In this document: piece after piece, positions 7,070-14,416 of the stretch | Numbering within the stretch: position 1 is the stretch's first letter | How the letters are laid out: the number at the start of each line of letters is the position of its first letter | Assembly (NCBI GenBank): GCA_964347345.1 | Contig: CAYFYB010000023.1 | Span: forward strand, 1-28,414 | Reading direction: 5' to 3' | Source: JAJISG01 sp964347345 | GTDB lineage: Archaea; Thermoplasmatota; Thermoplasmata; RBG-16-68-12; JAJISG01 | Length of the DNA stretch: 28,414 nucleotides | Notes under the pieces: generated by a model | Databases searched by the model: none | The model's input: only the letters and a program-made list of their open reading frames with translations | What the model was told of the DNA's origin: nothing | Made by a program: the position numbers and the translations under genes

Positions 7070-9496
7070 ATGGTCAAATACGTCTACAGCTTCACCGAGG
7101 GGGGAGGCAGGGACAAGGGACTCCTCGGCGGCAAGGGTTTCGGGCTTTGTGAAATGACTGGCCTTGGCTTGCCTGTGCCCCCCGGATTCGTCATCACCAC
7201 GGAAGCTTGCCTTTCCTACATGCGGACTGGAGCCTTTCCAGAGGGGCTTAAGGGAGCGGTTGAGGAGCACCTCAAGAGGCTGGAGAAAGAAGTGGGCCGG
7301 AGCTTCGGGGATGCTGATAACCCCCTTCTCGTCTCCGTCCGCTCAGGGGCAGCCGTCTCCATGCCAGGGATGATGGATACCGTCCTCAACCTGGGCCTCA
7401 ACGACGAGACAGTGGGCGGACTGGCCAGGATGACAAAGGACGTGGCCTTCGCCTACAACTGCTACCGCCGCCTCCTGTCCATGTTCGGGGACACCGTCGT
7501 GGGCATCCATCGCTCGAACTTTGAGAAGGAGCTTGGGAGAATCAAGGAGGCCAAAGGCGTCCGCCTGGACATCGAGCTGGACGAGGAGGCCTGGAAAGAG
7601 GTGGTGGAGGCCTTTAAGGGGGTCTACAGGAGCCAGGGGAAGGCCTTCCCCCAGGACCCCTACGAACAGCTCTGGCAGGCCATCCGGGGCGTCTTCGAGT
7701 CCTGGAACACCGAGCGGGCCGTCAAGTACCGCGAGGTCAACAAGATCCCCCACGACATGGGGACGGGCGTCAACATCCAGGTCATGGTTTTCGGGAACCT
7801 GGGCGAGGACAGTGGCACGGGCGTAGCCTTCACCCGAGACCCGGCCACGGGGGCGAAGGTCGTCTATGGAGAATACCTTCTGAACGCCCAGGGAGAGGAC
7901 GTCGTGGCCGGCATCAGGACGCCGAAAGAGATCGGCCAGCTGGAGGGGGAGAGTCCGGAGGTNNNNNNNNNNNNNNNNNNNNNNNNNNNNNNNNNNNNNN
8001 NNNNNNNNNNNNNNNNNNNNNNNNNNNNNNNNNNNNNNNNNNNNNNNNNNNNNNNNNNNNNNGCAGAGGAGATGGCGGCCTCGGGGAAGAAGGTCATCCT
8101 CGTGAGGACGGAGACCACCCCCGACGACATCCACGGAATCGTGGCTGCCCAAGGGGTCCTGACGAGCCGGGGAGGGCGGACATCCCACGCTGCCATTGTC
8201 ACCAGAGGCATGGGAAAGCCCTGCGTTGCGGGCTGTGAGGACGTCCGCATAGACTACAAGGACAGGTCCTTCTCCGCCTCTGACGTGGTTGTCCGGGAGG
8301 GGGATATAATAACCATAGACGGCGCTACGGGCCAAGTGGTCCTCGGAGAGGCCCCCCTGGTCGAGCCCGAGATGACGCCCGAGTTCAGGACGATTCTGGA
8401 ATGGGCTGACGGGATTCGTAGGCTCGGGGTAAGGGCCAACGCGGACACCCCCGAAGACTCCCGGCGGGCACGGGAGCTAGGGGCGGAGGGCATTGGTCTA
8501 TGCAGGACGGAGCACATGTTCATGGCGGCGGAGAGGCTGCCCCACATGCAGAGAATGATCATGGCCGCCACCAAGGAGGAGCGGCTGAAGGCCCTGGAGA
8601 AGCTTCTTCCCATGCAGCGGGAAGACTTCGTCGGCATCCTGAGAGAGATGGAGGGCCTCCCGGTGACCATCCGGTTGTTGGACCCGCCCCTCCACGAGTT
8701 CCTGCCGAGCCTCGAGGAACTTCTGGTGAGTGTTACGGAGCTGAAGCTCAGAGGGGAGGACTCCAAGGAGCTCAGAGAGAAGGAGGAGCTTCTGCGGAGG
8801 GTCCGAGCCCTCCACGAGGCCAACCCCATGCTGGGCTTGAGGGGTTGCCGTCTCGGCCTACTCTATCCCGAAATCAACGAGATGCAGGTTAGGGCCATCA
8901 TCGGGGCCGCCTGCTCCCTCAAAGCCCAGGGCGTGGATGTCCTGCCGGAGATTATGATACCCCTTGTGGGCCACAAGAACGAACTGGCCGTTGTGAAGGA
9001 GCAGCTGGAGGCCGTGGCCAGAGAGGAGATGGATCGGGAAGGGGTTGAGATCCACTATTCCTTCGGAACGATGATAGAGGTCCCAAGGGGAGCGATAGCC
9101 GCGGATGAGATCGCCGAGGTGGCTGAGTTCTTCTCCTTCGGCACCAACGATCTCACACAGACGACCTACGGCTTCAGCAGGGATGACGCCGAGGGGACGT
9201 TCCTAGCTAGATATCTGGAGAAGGGCATACTGGAGGAGAACCCCTTCGAGGTCCTGGACCGGAAGGGGGTGGGGGAGTTGATGAGGATAGCCGTCGAGAG
9301 GGGACGCGGGACTCGGCCGGACCTTAAGGTGGGCATCTGCGGGGAGCACGGCGGGGAGCCCAGGAGTATAAGGGTGTGTCACGAGCTGAACCTGGACTAC
9401 GTCTCTTGCTCCCCCTTCAGGGTCCCCGTGGCCAGGCTTGCCGCTGCCCACGCTATGCTGGAGGAGAGGGGAAAGATCGTGGAGGAGATCCGCTGA
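7070..9496 (+). CDS. ppdK: Pyruvate, phosphate dikinase (interrupted by an assembly gap)
   Basis: The enzyme interconverts pyruvate, ATP and phosphate with phosphoenolpyruvate, AMP and diphosphate. The N-terminal nucleotide-binding domain starts with GGKGFGLCEMTGLGLPVPPG. After the gap comes the swivelling domain with the phosphohistidine in GGRTSHAAIVTRGMG. The C-terminal PEP/pyruvate barrel has LGAEGIGLCRTEHMF, FSFGTNDLTQTTYGFSRDD and the active-site cysteine in KVGICGEHGG. The ATG at 7070 is used although the frame is open from 6998, because the extra residues do not match the family and overlap the KH gene. Counting the gap as 33-34 residues gives about 808, against a usual 870-880, so the gap probably hides roughly 100 residues. 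The PrsW-like gene overlaps the stop codon. Confidence 0.95.
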   Translation: MVKYVYSFTEGGGRDKGLLGGKGFGLCEMTGLGLPVPPGFVITTEACLSYMRTGAFPEGLKGAVEEHLKRLEKEVGRSFGDADNPLLVSVRSGAAVSMPGMMDTVLNLGLNDETVGGLARMTKDVAFAYNCYRRLLSMFGDTVVGIHRSNFEKELGRIKEAKGVRLDIELDEEAWKEVVEAFKGVYRSQGKAFPQDPYEQLWQAIRGVFESWNTERAVKYREVNKIPHDMGTGVNIQVMVFGNLGEDSGTGVAFTRDPATGAKVVYGEYLLNAQGEDVVAGIRTPKEIGQLEGESPEXXXXXXXXXXXXXXXXXXXXXXXXXXXXXXXXXXAEEMAASGKKVILVRTETTPDDIHGIVAAQGVLTSRGGRTSHAAIVTRGMGKPCVAGCEDVRIDYKDRSFSASDVVVREGDIITIDGATGQVVLGEAPLVEPEMTPEFRTILEWADGIRRLGVRANADTPEDSRRARELGAEGIGLCRTEHMFMAAERLPHMQRMIMAATKEERLKALEKLLPMQREDFVGILREMEGLPVTIRLLDPPLHEFLPSLEELLVSVTELKLRGEDSKELREKEELLRRVRALHEANPMLGLRGCRLGLLYPEINEMQVRAIIGAACSLKAQGVDVLPEIMIPLVGHKNELAVVKEQLEAVAREEMDREGVEIHYSFGTMIEVPRGAIAADEIAEVAEFFSFGTNDLTQTTYGFSRDDAEGTFLARYLEKGILEENPFEVLDRKGVGELMRIAVERGRGTRPDLKVGICGEHGGEPRSIRVCHELNLDYVSCSPFRVPVARLAAAHAMLEERGKIVEEIR
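7963..8062. other. Assembly gap 1 (100 N) inside ppdK
   Basis: Exactly 100 N, the usual placeholder for a scaffold join of unknown size. The reading frame happens to stay open across it. The missing part lies between the end of the nucleotide-binding half (QLEGESPE) and the start of the phosphohistidine domain (AEEMAASGKK). Confidence 0.95.
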
Positions 9497-10320
9497 CTGA
9501 CGTCGCCGCCCAGGTTCCGCAGATCGCTCTCTCCACTTTCACCATTCTCCTGCTGTTTGCCTTCATTCCGCCCATCATCTTCGTCATCTGGTTCAGGAAC
9601 ACGGAGAGATATGAGAGGGAGCCTTGGGGCAAGGTCTTCAAGGCCTTCACGTGGGGCGCTGTGATAGGCATCTTTGTGGCCATCATTCTTAGCCTGATTC
9701 TGGCTGCCGTCTTCGGCTTCCTCATCGCGGAGACGGGGAGGTTCCTGCAGCGGTTCTACGTGAGACTGGCAGAGGTACTCGAGACCGAAGTGAACATCGG
9801 CTTCTTCATCCTCGTGGTATTGATTGCCCCTCTGGCTGAGGAGCTCGCTAAGGGACTCGGGGTCCTGCGGGTCAGGGCCCACATCAACGAGATGGAGGAT
9901 GGCATCATCTATGGCGCCTCCGCGGGCCTCGGATTCGCAGCCACGGAGAACCTCCTCTATGGCGCCGTTGCCTACCTGGCCGAAGGGCTCGGGGCGTCCA
10001 TCATGCTCATCGGAATAAGGAGCTTCTCCTCCGTGCTCCTCCACGCCTCCGCCACCTCTGCCTTCGGGTTCGGTGTGGCGAAGAGCCGCCTTTCCCCCAG
10101 GGGCAAGGGGATCTTCGCCTACTACATCCTTGCGGTTTTCATGCATGGGACCTACAACTTCTTCGCCAGCTTCGGGGAGCTCTTCGCTGCCACATACGGA
10201 GAGAGCGCTGCCCTGATAGGCACCGTGGCCGCCATCTCCATAGCCGTTCTGGCGGTGGGCATCGCGAGGTCAGTCATCGCCCGAGGGGATAGGGAGAGGG
10301 GTCCCTACTACAGGGGATGA
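9493..10320 (+). CDS. PrsW-family intramembrane protease
   Basis: A membrane protein of about 275 residues with roughly seven hydrophobic segments. It shows the PrsW pattern: an EExxK-type motif in APLAEELAKGLG, then DGIIYGASAGLGFAATEN, a histidine in LLHASATSAFGFG and a second in MHGTYNFFAS. The glutamates and histidines are the expected metal or catalytic residues. PrsW in bacilli cleaves an anti-sigma factor; archaeal homologues have no settled substrate. No ATG, GTG or TTG lies near the expected N-terminus. I place the start at CTG 9493, which overlaps the ppdK stop as CTGA and follows GGAGGAGAT at 9481-9489. An in-frame GTG at 9376 lies deep inside ppdK and gives non-family sequence. Confidence 0.82.
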   Translation: MTDVAAQVPQIALSTFTILLLFAFIPPIIFVIWFRNTERYEREPWGKVFKAFTWGAVIGIFVAIILSLILAAVFGFLIAETGRFLQRFYVRLAEVLETEVNIGFFILVVLIAPLAEELAKGLGVLRVRAHINEMEDGIIYGASAGLGFAATENLLYGAVAYLAEGLGASIMLIGIRSFSSVLLHASATSAFGFGVAKSRLSPRGKGIFAYYILAVFMHGTYNFFASFGELFAATYGESAALIGTVAAISIAVLAVGIARSVIARGDRERGPYYRG

Positions 10321-10321
10321 G

Positions 10322-10981
10322 ATGACCTGGGTCCTAGTCCCAGAGGGCAGGCTTAGGGTCGGGAAGATCCTCTGTCTGGCGAGAAACTACAGGGCCCATG
10401 CGGAGGAGTTTGACGAGACTGTTCCTCCCCAGCCGACCTACTTCATCAAGCCGGCCACATCCATCATCCACGATGGCGGGGAGGTCGTCGCACCTGAGAT
10501 CACCTCCGACCTTCACGCCGAGGCTGAGCTGGCAGTGGTGATAGGGACAGCAGCGAGGCGGGTCTCCAGGGATTCCGCCCTGGATCATGTCCTGGGCTAT
10601 TGCGTCTTCTTGGACATCACCGCCCGTGACCTTCAGCGGCAGGCAGTCCGGGACGGGCTCCCATGGACCCTGGCCAAGGGCATGGACACCTTCTCCCCCA
10701 TCTCGGACGTCAGGCCAAAGGAAGAGGTGGGGGATCCCCATGCCTTGGAAATCCTGCTCAAGGTGAACGGGAAAACACGACAAAGCGCCTCCACAGCCCA
10801 GATGGTCCACAAAGTTCCCGACGTAATAGCGTCAATCTCAGCACACATGACTCTTGAAAGGGGAGATATGATCGCCACCGGGACCCCGGAGGGGGTGCCC
10901 AGGATTGTTCCGGGTGACCGTCTTCAGGCGGAGGTGAGGGGTGTGGGTCGACTCAGGGTTAAGGTCGTGGCGGGGCCCTGA
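10322..10981 (+). CDS. FAHD1-like fumarylacetoacetate hydrolase family protein
   Basis: A 219-residue single-domain FAH protein close in layout to FAHD1, which hydrolyses acylpyruvates and decarboxylates oxaloacetate. The lid motif LARNYRAHAEEF carries the catalytic His and Glu. The Mg2+ ligands are expected in LHAEAELAVVIG (two Glu) and FLDITARDLQ (Asp). GLPWTLAKGMDTFSPIS and GDMIATGTPEGV are further family signatures. The ATG begins 1 nt after the stop of the PrsW-like gene, so this is the third gene of the ppdK operon. With ppdK, a role in oxaloacetate/pyruvate balance is plausible. Ring-cleavage hydrolase or isomerase activity is the main alternative. Confidence 0.88.
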   Translation: MTWVLVPEGRLRVGKILCLARNYRAHAEEFDETVPPQPTYFIKPATSIIHDGGEVVAPEITSDLHAEAELAVVIGTAARRVSRDSALDHVLGYCVFLDITARDLQRQAVRDGLPWTLAKGMDTFSPISDVRPKEEVGDPHALEILLKVNGKTRQSASTAQMVHKVPDVIASISAHMTLERGDMIATGTPEGVPRIVPGDRLQAEVRGVGRLRVKVVAGP

Positions 10982-10987
10982 CGGACT

Positions 10988-11158
10988 TCAGCTTATCTCC
11001 AGGAGGTCGAGACAGTCAAAGCAGTAGCCCTGTCTCTTATCGTCAGGGAGGACAATGAGCTTGGCACCGCATTTCCTGCAGTAACCAACGCTATCCTCTA
11101 TCTCGTGGAATCGCCTCGCGTCAGACCTAAGTTTCAATCCTATTCCCCGCCCCCTCAA
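10988..11158 (-). CDS. Mini zinc-ribbon protein (56 residues)
   Basis: A short ORF whose C-terminal half is a clear four-cysteine zinc ribbon: YCRKCGAKLIVLP, then GYCFDCLDLLEIS at the end, with two CxxC knuckles about 20 residues apart. The N-terminal half is basic (RGRGIGLKLRSDARRFHEIE). A TTG start at 11158 is chosen because a minus-strand TATA box at 11194-11202 puts the transcript start near 11172. It converges on the FAH gene, with 6 nt between the stop codons, and is divergent from tmk. The function is unknown; small archaeal zinc ribbons often bind nucleic acid or ribosomes. The cysteine pattern and promoter make it more than a chance ORF. Confidence 0.65.
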   Translation of the reverse strand: MRGRGIGLKLRSDARRFHEIEDSVGYCRKCGAKLIVLPDDKRQGYCFDCLDLLEIS

Positions 11159-11193
11159 AAGCTCCCGACTAGACGGAGTCGCAAGGCCACCGG

Positions 11194-11202
11194 ATTATTT
11201 AA
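11194..11202 (-). promoter_or_regulatory. TATA box of the mini zinc-ribbon gene
   Basis: TTAAATAAT on the minus strand, a strong archaeal TATA match, centred about 40 nt before the proposed TTG start. Confidence 0.55.
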
Positions 11203-11235
11203 CTTTTCCTCGGGACCACCTCCCAGCCGACATCC

Positions 11236-11243
11236 TTTATGAA
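11236..11243 (+). promoter_or_regulatory. TATA box of tmk
   Basis: TTTATGAA ends 20 nt before the GTG start at 11264, so the tmk transcript is predicted to be leaderless. Confidence 0.5.
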
Positions 11244-11263
11244 CCACGGCTCCATCCCGGGGC

Positions 11264-11863
11264 GTGGCCCTCTTCGTCACAATAGAGGGGATCGATGGGT
11301 CTGGAAAGACCACATTGGCGAAGCTGGTGTTTGAGCGGTTGGCAACTAGGGGTGTGGAGGCCGTCCTAACGAAGGAACCCACCAGCTCCTGGTTGGGAGA
11401 TGCTGTGAGGAGGTCCGTGGACGAGGGTCTGGATCCAAGGGTGCAGACTCTTCTCTTCCTGGCAGACAGGAGCCTCCATGTGACTCAGATCCAGAACTGG
11501 CTTGCAGAAGACAGGGTAGTGGTCTGCGATAGGTACCACGACTCCACCCTGGCCTATCAGGGAGTGGCCCTGGAAGGGGTCGTCCCCAACCCCCTGGAGT
11601 GGATCAAGAAGGCCGCCTCCCCCCACTTTCTGAAGCCCGACCTCACCTTCCTGCTGGTGGTGAATCCAGAAGAAGGGTTATCCCGGCTGTCCGCTGTCAG
11701 GACCAGGACACCCTTCGAGAGGTTGGATTTTCTGACAAAGGTCCAGGATCTGTATCTGAGCCTGGCTAAGGAGGGACGTTTTGTTAGACTAGACTCCTCT
11801 CGCCCACCGGAAGTCCTGGCCAGAGAGGCAGTGGATATCATCCTCTCCAGGCTTCAGCGGTAG
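11264..11863 (+). CDS. tmk: Thymidylate kinase
   Basis: A 199-residue dTMP kinase, making dTDP from dTMP and ATP in dTTP synthesis. The P-loop is IEGIDGSGKTTLAKLV (residues 7-22). TKEPTSSWLG holds the substrate-binding acidic/Pro motif, and VVCDRYHDSTLAYQGVAL is the DRY/H motif that contacts dTMP. The lid region follows around SRLSAVRTRTPFERLDF. Length is normal. The GTG start is supported by the TATA box at 11236-11243. The last 10 nt overlap a small convergent ORF on the minus strand. Confidence 0.93.
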   Translation: MALFVTIEGIDGSGKTTLAKLVFERLATRGVEAVLTKEPTSSWLGDAVRRSVDEGLDPRVQTLLFLADRSLHVTQIQNWLAEDRVVVCDRYHDSTLAYQGVALEGVVPNPLEWIKKAASPHFLKPDLTFLLVVNPEEGLSRLSAVRTRTPFERLDFLTKVQDLYLSLAKEGRFVRLDSSRPPEVLAREAVDIILSRLQR

Positions 11864-12009
11864 ATGTTGTTGTTCTCCGGCCCGTTCGGTGTCAGCAGAA
11901 AGGCCTTGGCGAAGACCGTAGCCATCTCCACATCTCCCCTGTTCAGATGTATCAGAAAGGCCTTGCCGTAGACCCTTTTCATCTCCTTGTTGCTGGCCGG
12001 TTTCGTCAA
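11854..12009 (-). CDS. Small ORF with an internal repeat, unknown function
   Basis: A 51-residue ORF read from TTG at 12009; an internal ATG at 11982 would give 42 residues. Its core contains an imperfect repeat: YGKAFLIHLNRGD is echoed by FAKAFLLTPNGPE, and at DNA level a 12-bp AAGGCCTTTCTG occurs in both copies. A minus-strand TATA box at 12033-12041 predicts a transcript start within a few nt of the TTG. The ORF ends inside the 3' end of tmk. I do not recognise the family. The well-placed promoter and the upstream dyad argue that it is expressed; the short length argues caution. Confidence 0.45.
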   Translation of the reverse strand: MTKPASNKEMKRVYGKAFLIHLNRGDVEMATVFAKAFLLTPNGPENNNIYR

Positions 12010-12032
12010 CCCTATCGGCTTTGAGCTTGAAC

Positions 12033-12041
12033 TTTTTATTG
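12033..12041 (-). promoter_or_regulatory. TATA box of the small repeat-containing ORF
   Basis: CAATAAAAA on the minus strand, centred 28 nt before the TTG at 12009. Confidence 0.5.
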
Positions 12042-12050
12042 TATCGCTGT

Positions 12051-12070
12051 CAGAATCGGGCCTGATTCTG
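12051..12070. promoter_or_regulatory. 20-bp dyad (possible operator)
   Basis: CAGAATCGGGCCTGATTCTG is an inverted repeat matching its own reverse complement at 18 of 20 positions, with 7-bp perfect arms. It lies 10 bp upstream of the TATA box of the small ORF and 13 bp from gap 2. A dimeric regulator site is the simplest reading. It could also form a hairpin at the 3' end of a minus-strand gene now lost in the gap, but no T-rich tract follows. Confidence 0.4.
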
Positions 12071-12082
12071 TATCGATAAGGG

Positions 12083-12182
12083 NNNNNNNNNNNNNNNNNN
12101 NNNNNNNNNNNNNNNNNNNNNNNNNNNNNNNNNNNNNNNNNNNNNNNNNNNNNNNNNNNNNNNNNNNNNNNNNNNNNNNNNN
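12083..12182. other. Assembly gap 2 (100 N)
   Basis: Exactly 100 N, probably a gap of unknown true size. It removes most or all of whatever follows the pantoate kinase gene on the minus strand. Confidence 0.95.
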
Positions 12183-12224
12183 GGCGCCCGCCTCGGGGTC
12201 TTCGACACTGGTGGGGACGATCAA
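12183..12224 (-). CDS. Start of an ORF truncated by gap 2 (3' partial)
   Basis: After the pantoate kinase stop, GGGTGAAGAG precedes a TTG at 12224 with short spacing, and the following 14 codons (MIVPTSVEDPEAGA) stay open to the gap. It may be the third gene of the CoA operon. The visible residues do not match the N-terminus of archaeal phosphopantothenate synthetase as I know it, so no function is given. Confidence 0.25.
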
Positions 12225-12244
12225 CTCTTCACCCTGCTCTGACC

Positions 12245-13114
12245 TCAGAGGAGCCTGGCGCCCTCGTTGTCCACCCGGGCCCTGAAGACCTGACCGTGTT
12301 CCGCCAGGGCCTCCTCCAATCGATCGGCATCTCCCATGGCAAATATCGAGTTGCCCAGCATGCACATCGAGGCGTTCCCGTGGAGGGTGGCCTTCATCAC
12401 GGCGGCCTGTATCTCGGCGGTGGCCAGAAGAGTCTGTCGGGCAAACTGATAGGCCAGACGGAAGAAGGTATCCAGGTCCCTCTCGAGTAGGAAGCGATCG
12501 ACGCACCGTCGGCCGACGCCGTTGATGCTCTTGACAATCATCTCGTTGGAGAGCACCGCTCTGGTCGAGATTGGAGGGCCCAGGACACATAGGACGACCT
12601 CTGAGTCCACGGAAATCCTCTGAACCTGTCCATGAGGGGGGCTGCCAGGCCTCTCCCTTATGTCGAGACCCCCTAGGGACTGGGGATACACATCGCCAAG
12701 GCCGGTTCTGCACTCCACCTCGGCTCTGTGAGCCATGGCGATCAGTTCCTCCGTCCTCCTCTGTCCGCCTGAGGCCTGGTTGATGGCCAGGAGGGTACTC
12801 AGAGCCCCGGCCCCGCTCATTCCGAACCCCTGGGAGACGGGGAGCTGCACCTCGGAGGTGACCCTCACCTGCATCGGCTCCTCCAAGAACAGCTCCAGGG
12901 CCCTCTCGGTGACCTCCGCGGGTCCGGAATGACCACTCATCCGCACCTCTGTCCTAGTGACTGGGGCCTCCTTGGCCTCGACCTCGGTGAGGACACCCCT
13001 GGAGAGGCAGAAGCCTGCCCCGCGGGAGCCCATTCGAAGGGGGTCCCGATCCTCGCAGACCTGGAAGAAGGCGGTGACGTGGCCAGGGCAGAAGGCCCTA
13101 CCCCTCGATGTCAT
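12245..13114 (-). CDS. Pantoate kinase (GHMP kinase family)
   Basis: A 289-residue GHMP-type kinase matching archaeal pantoate kinase, which phosphorylates pantoate in the archaeal CoA route. The N-terminus has FCPGHVTAFFQV and SRGAGFCLSRGV, and the GHMP phosphate-binding loop is LPVSQGFGMSGAGALSTLLA. RTGLGDVYPQSLGGLDIR is a further signature of the group. The start overlaps the last 17 nt of coaBC, so the two are very likely coupled. The other archaeal-specific step, phosphopantothenate synthetase, is not visible in the window and might lie elsewhere. Confidence 0.88.
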   Translation of the reverse strand: MTSRGRAFCPGHVTAFFQVCEDRDPLRMGSRGAGFCLSRGVLTEVEAKEAPVTRTEVRMSGHSGPAEVTERALELFLEEPMQVRVTSEVQLPVSQGFGMSGAGALSTLLAINQASGGQRRTEELIAMAHRAEVECRTGLGDVYPQSLGGLDIRERPGSPPHGQVQRISVDSEVVLCVLGPPISTRAVLSNEMIVKSINGVGRRCVDRFLLERDLDTFFRLAYQFARQTLLATAEIQAAVMKATLHGNASMCMLGNSIFAMGDADRLEEALAEHGQVFRARVDNEGARLL

Positions 13115-14300
13115 GGAGGACAGAACTCCAGAGGTTCCAGAAGACCTCCCGCTTCGTCCCCTTGAGCTCCTGCCCCTTGCCCTTGCCGCCTACGAGCAGG
13201 ACCTCGGTGCGACCCTCCTTGACCCGCATCATGTCGTTGGCGACCACGAAGTCCAGTTTGAGTTCCTCTAGCCGTTTGAGGGCCCTCACCAGCAACTCCT
13301 TCCGCTGCACCCGGGATTCCAGCTTGAAGCCGATCAAGGTTCCCTTGTAAGACTTCCTTATCGCGCTCAGCACGCGAACGTTGGGCTTCAGGCTTAGCTG
13401 AAGGGATCCGAGATCGGAGGATAGCTTTCCCTCCTTCCTCTCGGGGAGGTAGTCCGATATGGCGGCCGGGACCGCGCAGATATCGTGATCGATCTCATCC
13501 ACCCTGGCCAGCAGGTCGTCAGTGCTCAAGAACCTCCAGGTCTTCAGGAAGGATGGTATGGGGGCACTGCATCGACCCATCCAGAGGTCCACCTCGGCCC
13601 CTCTCAGAAGGGCGGCCCTGGCCAACTCTACCCCCGTTTCCCCTGTGCTCCGGTTCGTCAGCACGCGTACGTCGTCCAGGGGCTCCTCCGTAGCCCCCGC
13701 TATCACCAAGACCCGCTTCCCCCTCATGTCGCCTGGTCCCAACCTCCGAATCACCCCGGCGGTGATGACCTCTGCTTCCGCGAGCTTAGCCTTCCCCTCC
13801 TCCAGGAGGGGCTCGATGAACTCGGCCCCTAAGCCCTCGAGCTTCTCAATGTTCTCCCTGACGATGGGGTGGTCGTACATGGAAGAGTCCATGGCGGGGG
13901 CGATGACAACGGGAAGGCCGGAGCCTAGGGCGGTAGTGGCGAAAGTGGTCACCGGCGTGTCATCGATGCCATGGGCCACCTTGGAGATGGTGTTAGCAGT
14001 GGCCGGTGCAATGAGGAGGAGGTCCGCCCTGCCCTTGGACCCGCAGAAATCCACATGCTGGACCGACCCGTCCAGCGTCTGGACGGGCTTCCTGCCGGTG
14101 GCGAACTCAACAGCATAGGGGTGGACGATAGTGCAGGCGGCCTCGCTCATTACGGGATGAACATCGGCGCCGTGGCGGATCAGCTCCCGGGCCAGTTTCA
14201 CCGTCTCCACGGCAGCAATGCTGCCACAGATGGCCAAGACGATGGTCTTCCCCAGGAGCTCCTCGCCTTCGGAGGCCTTGATGGCCTCGCTGGGATGCAT
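13098..14300 (-). CDS. coaBC: Bifunctional phosphopantothenoylcysteine decarboxylase / phosphopantothenate-cysteine ligase
   Basis: A 400-residue Dfp-type protein making 4'-phosphopantetheine from phosphopantothenate and cysteine. The N-terminal FMN decarboxylase domain shows LAICGSIAAVETVKLAREL, the histidine in SVQHVDF and LLIAPATANTISKVAHG. The bacterial PxMNxxMW motif reads PAMDSSMYDHP here, with Asp for Asn. The ligase domain begins near residue 195 (VLVIAGATEEPLDDVRVLTN) and includes NRSTGETG, VPAAISDYLPE and GFKLES. A minus-strand TATA box at 14323-14331 is centred 27 nt from the ATG, so the message is probably leaderless. Confidence 0.92.
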   Translation of the reverse strand: MHPSEAIKASEGEELLGKTIVLAICGSIAAVETVKLARELIRHGADVHPVMSEAACTIVHPYAVEFATGRKPVQTLDGSVQHVDFCGSKGRADLLLIAPATANTISKVAHGIDDTPVTTFATTALGSGLPVVIAPAMDSSMYDHPIVRENIEKLEGLGAEFIEPLLEEGKAKLAEAEVITAGVIRRLGPGDMRGKRVLVIAGATEEPLDDVRVLTNRSTGETGVELARAALLRGAEVDLWMGRCSAPIPSFLKTWRFLSTDDLLARVDEIDHDICAVPAAISDYLPERKEGKLSSDLGSLQLSLKPNVRVLSAIRKSYKGTLIGFKLESRVQRKELLVRALKRLEELKLDFVVANDMMRVKEGRTEVLLVGGKGKGQELKGTKREVFWNLWSSVLHDIEG

Positions 14301-14322
14301 GCAATACCATCCTGTTCCCTCG

Positions 14323-14331
14323 ATTTATAAG
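14323..14331 (-). promoter_or_regulatory. TATA box of the coaBC operon
   Basis: CTTATAAAT on the minus strand, a near-consensus archaeal TATA box centred 27 nt from the ATG at 14300. Confidence 0.65.
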
Positions 14332-14381
14332 TATTCAGGGAAGTCAAGGAAGGCGATACCTTTCTGCCACACCCGCGAAGG

Positions 14382-14387
14382 TTTATG
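14382..14387 (+). promoter_or_regulatory. TATA-like element of the folC-nth fusion gene
   Basis: TTTATG, about 32 nt before the ATG at 14417, would start the transcript near 14411. Confidence 0.4.
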
Positions 14388-14416
14388 GAAGCGGTGGGCA
14401 TCTCTTCTCGGGTCTG

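Noticed and set aside
7343..8335. Long minus-strand frame crossing gap 1
   Set aside because: Antisense shadow of ppdK; it contains no recognisable domain and crosses the N run.
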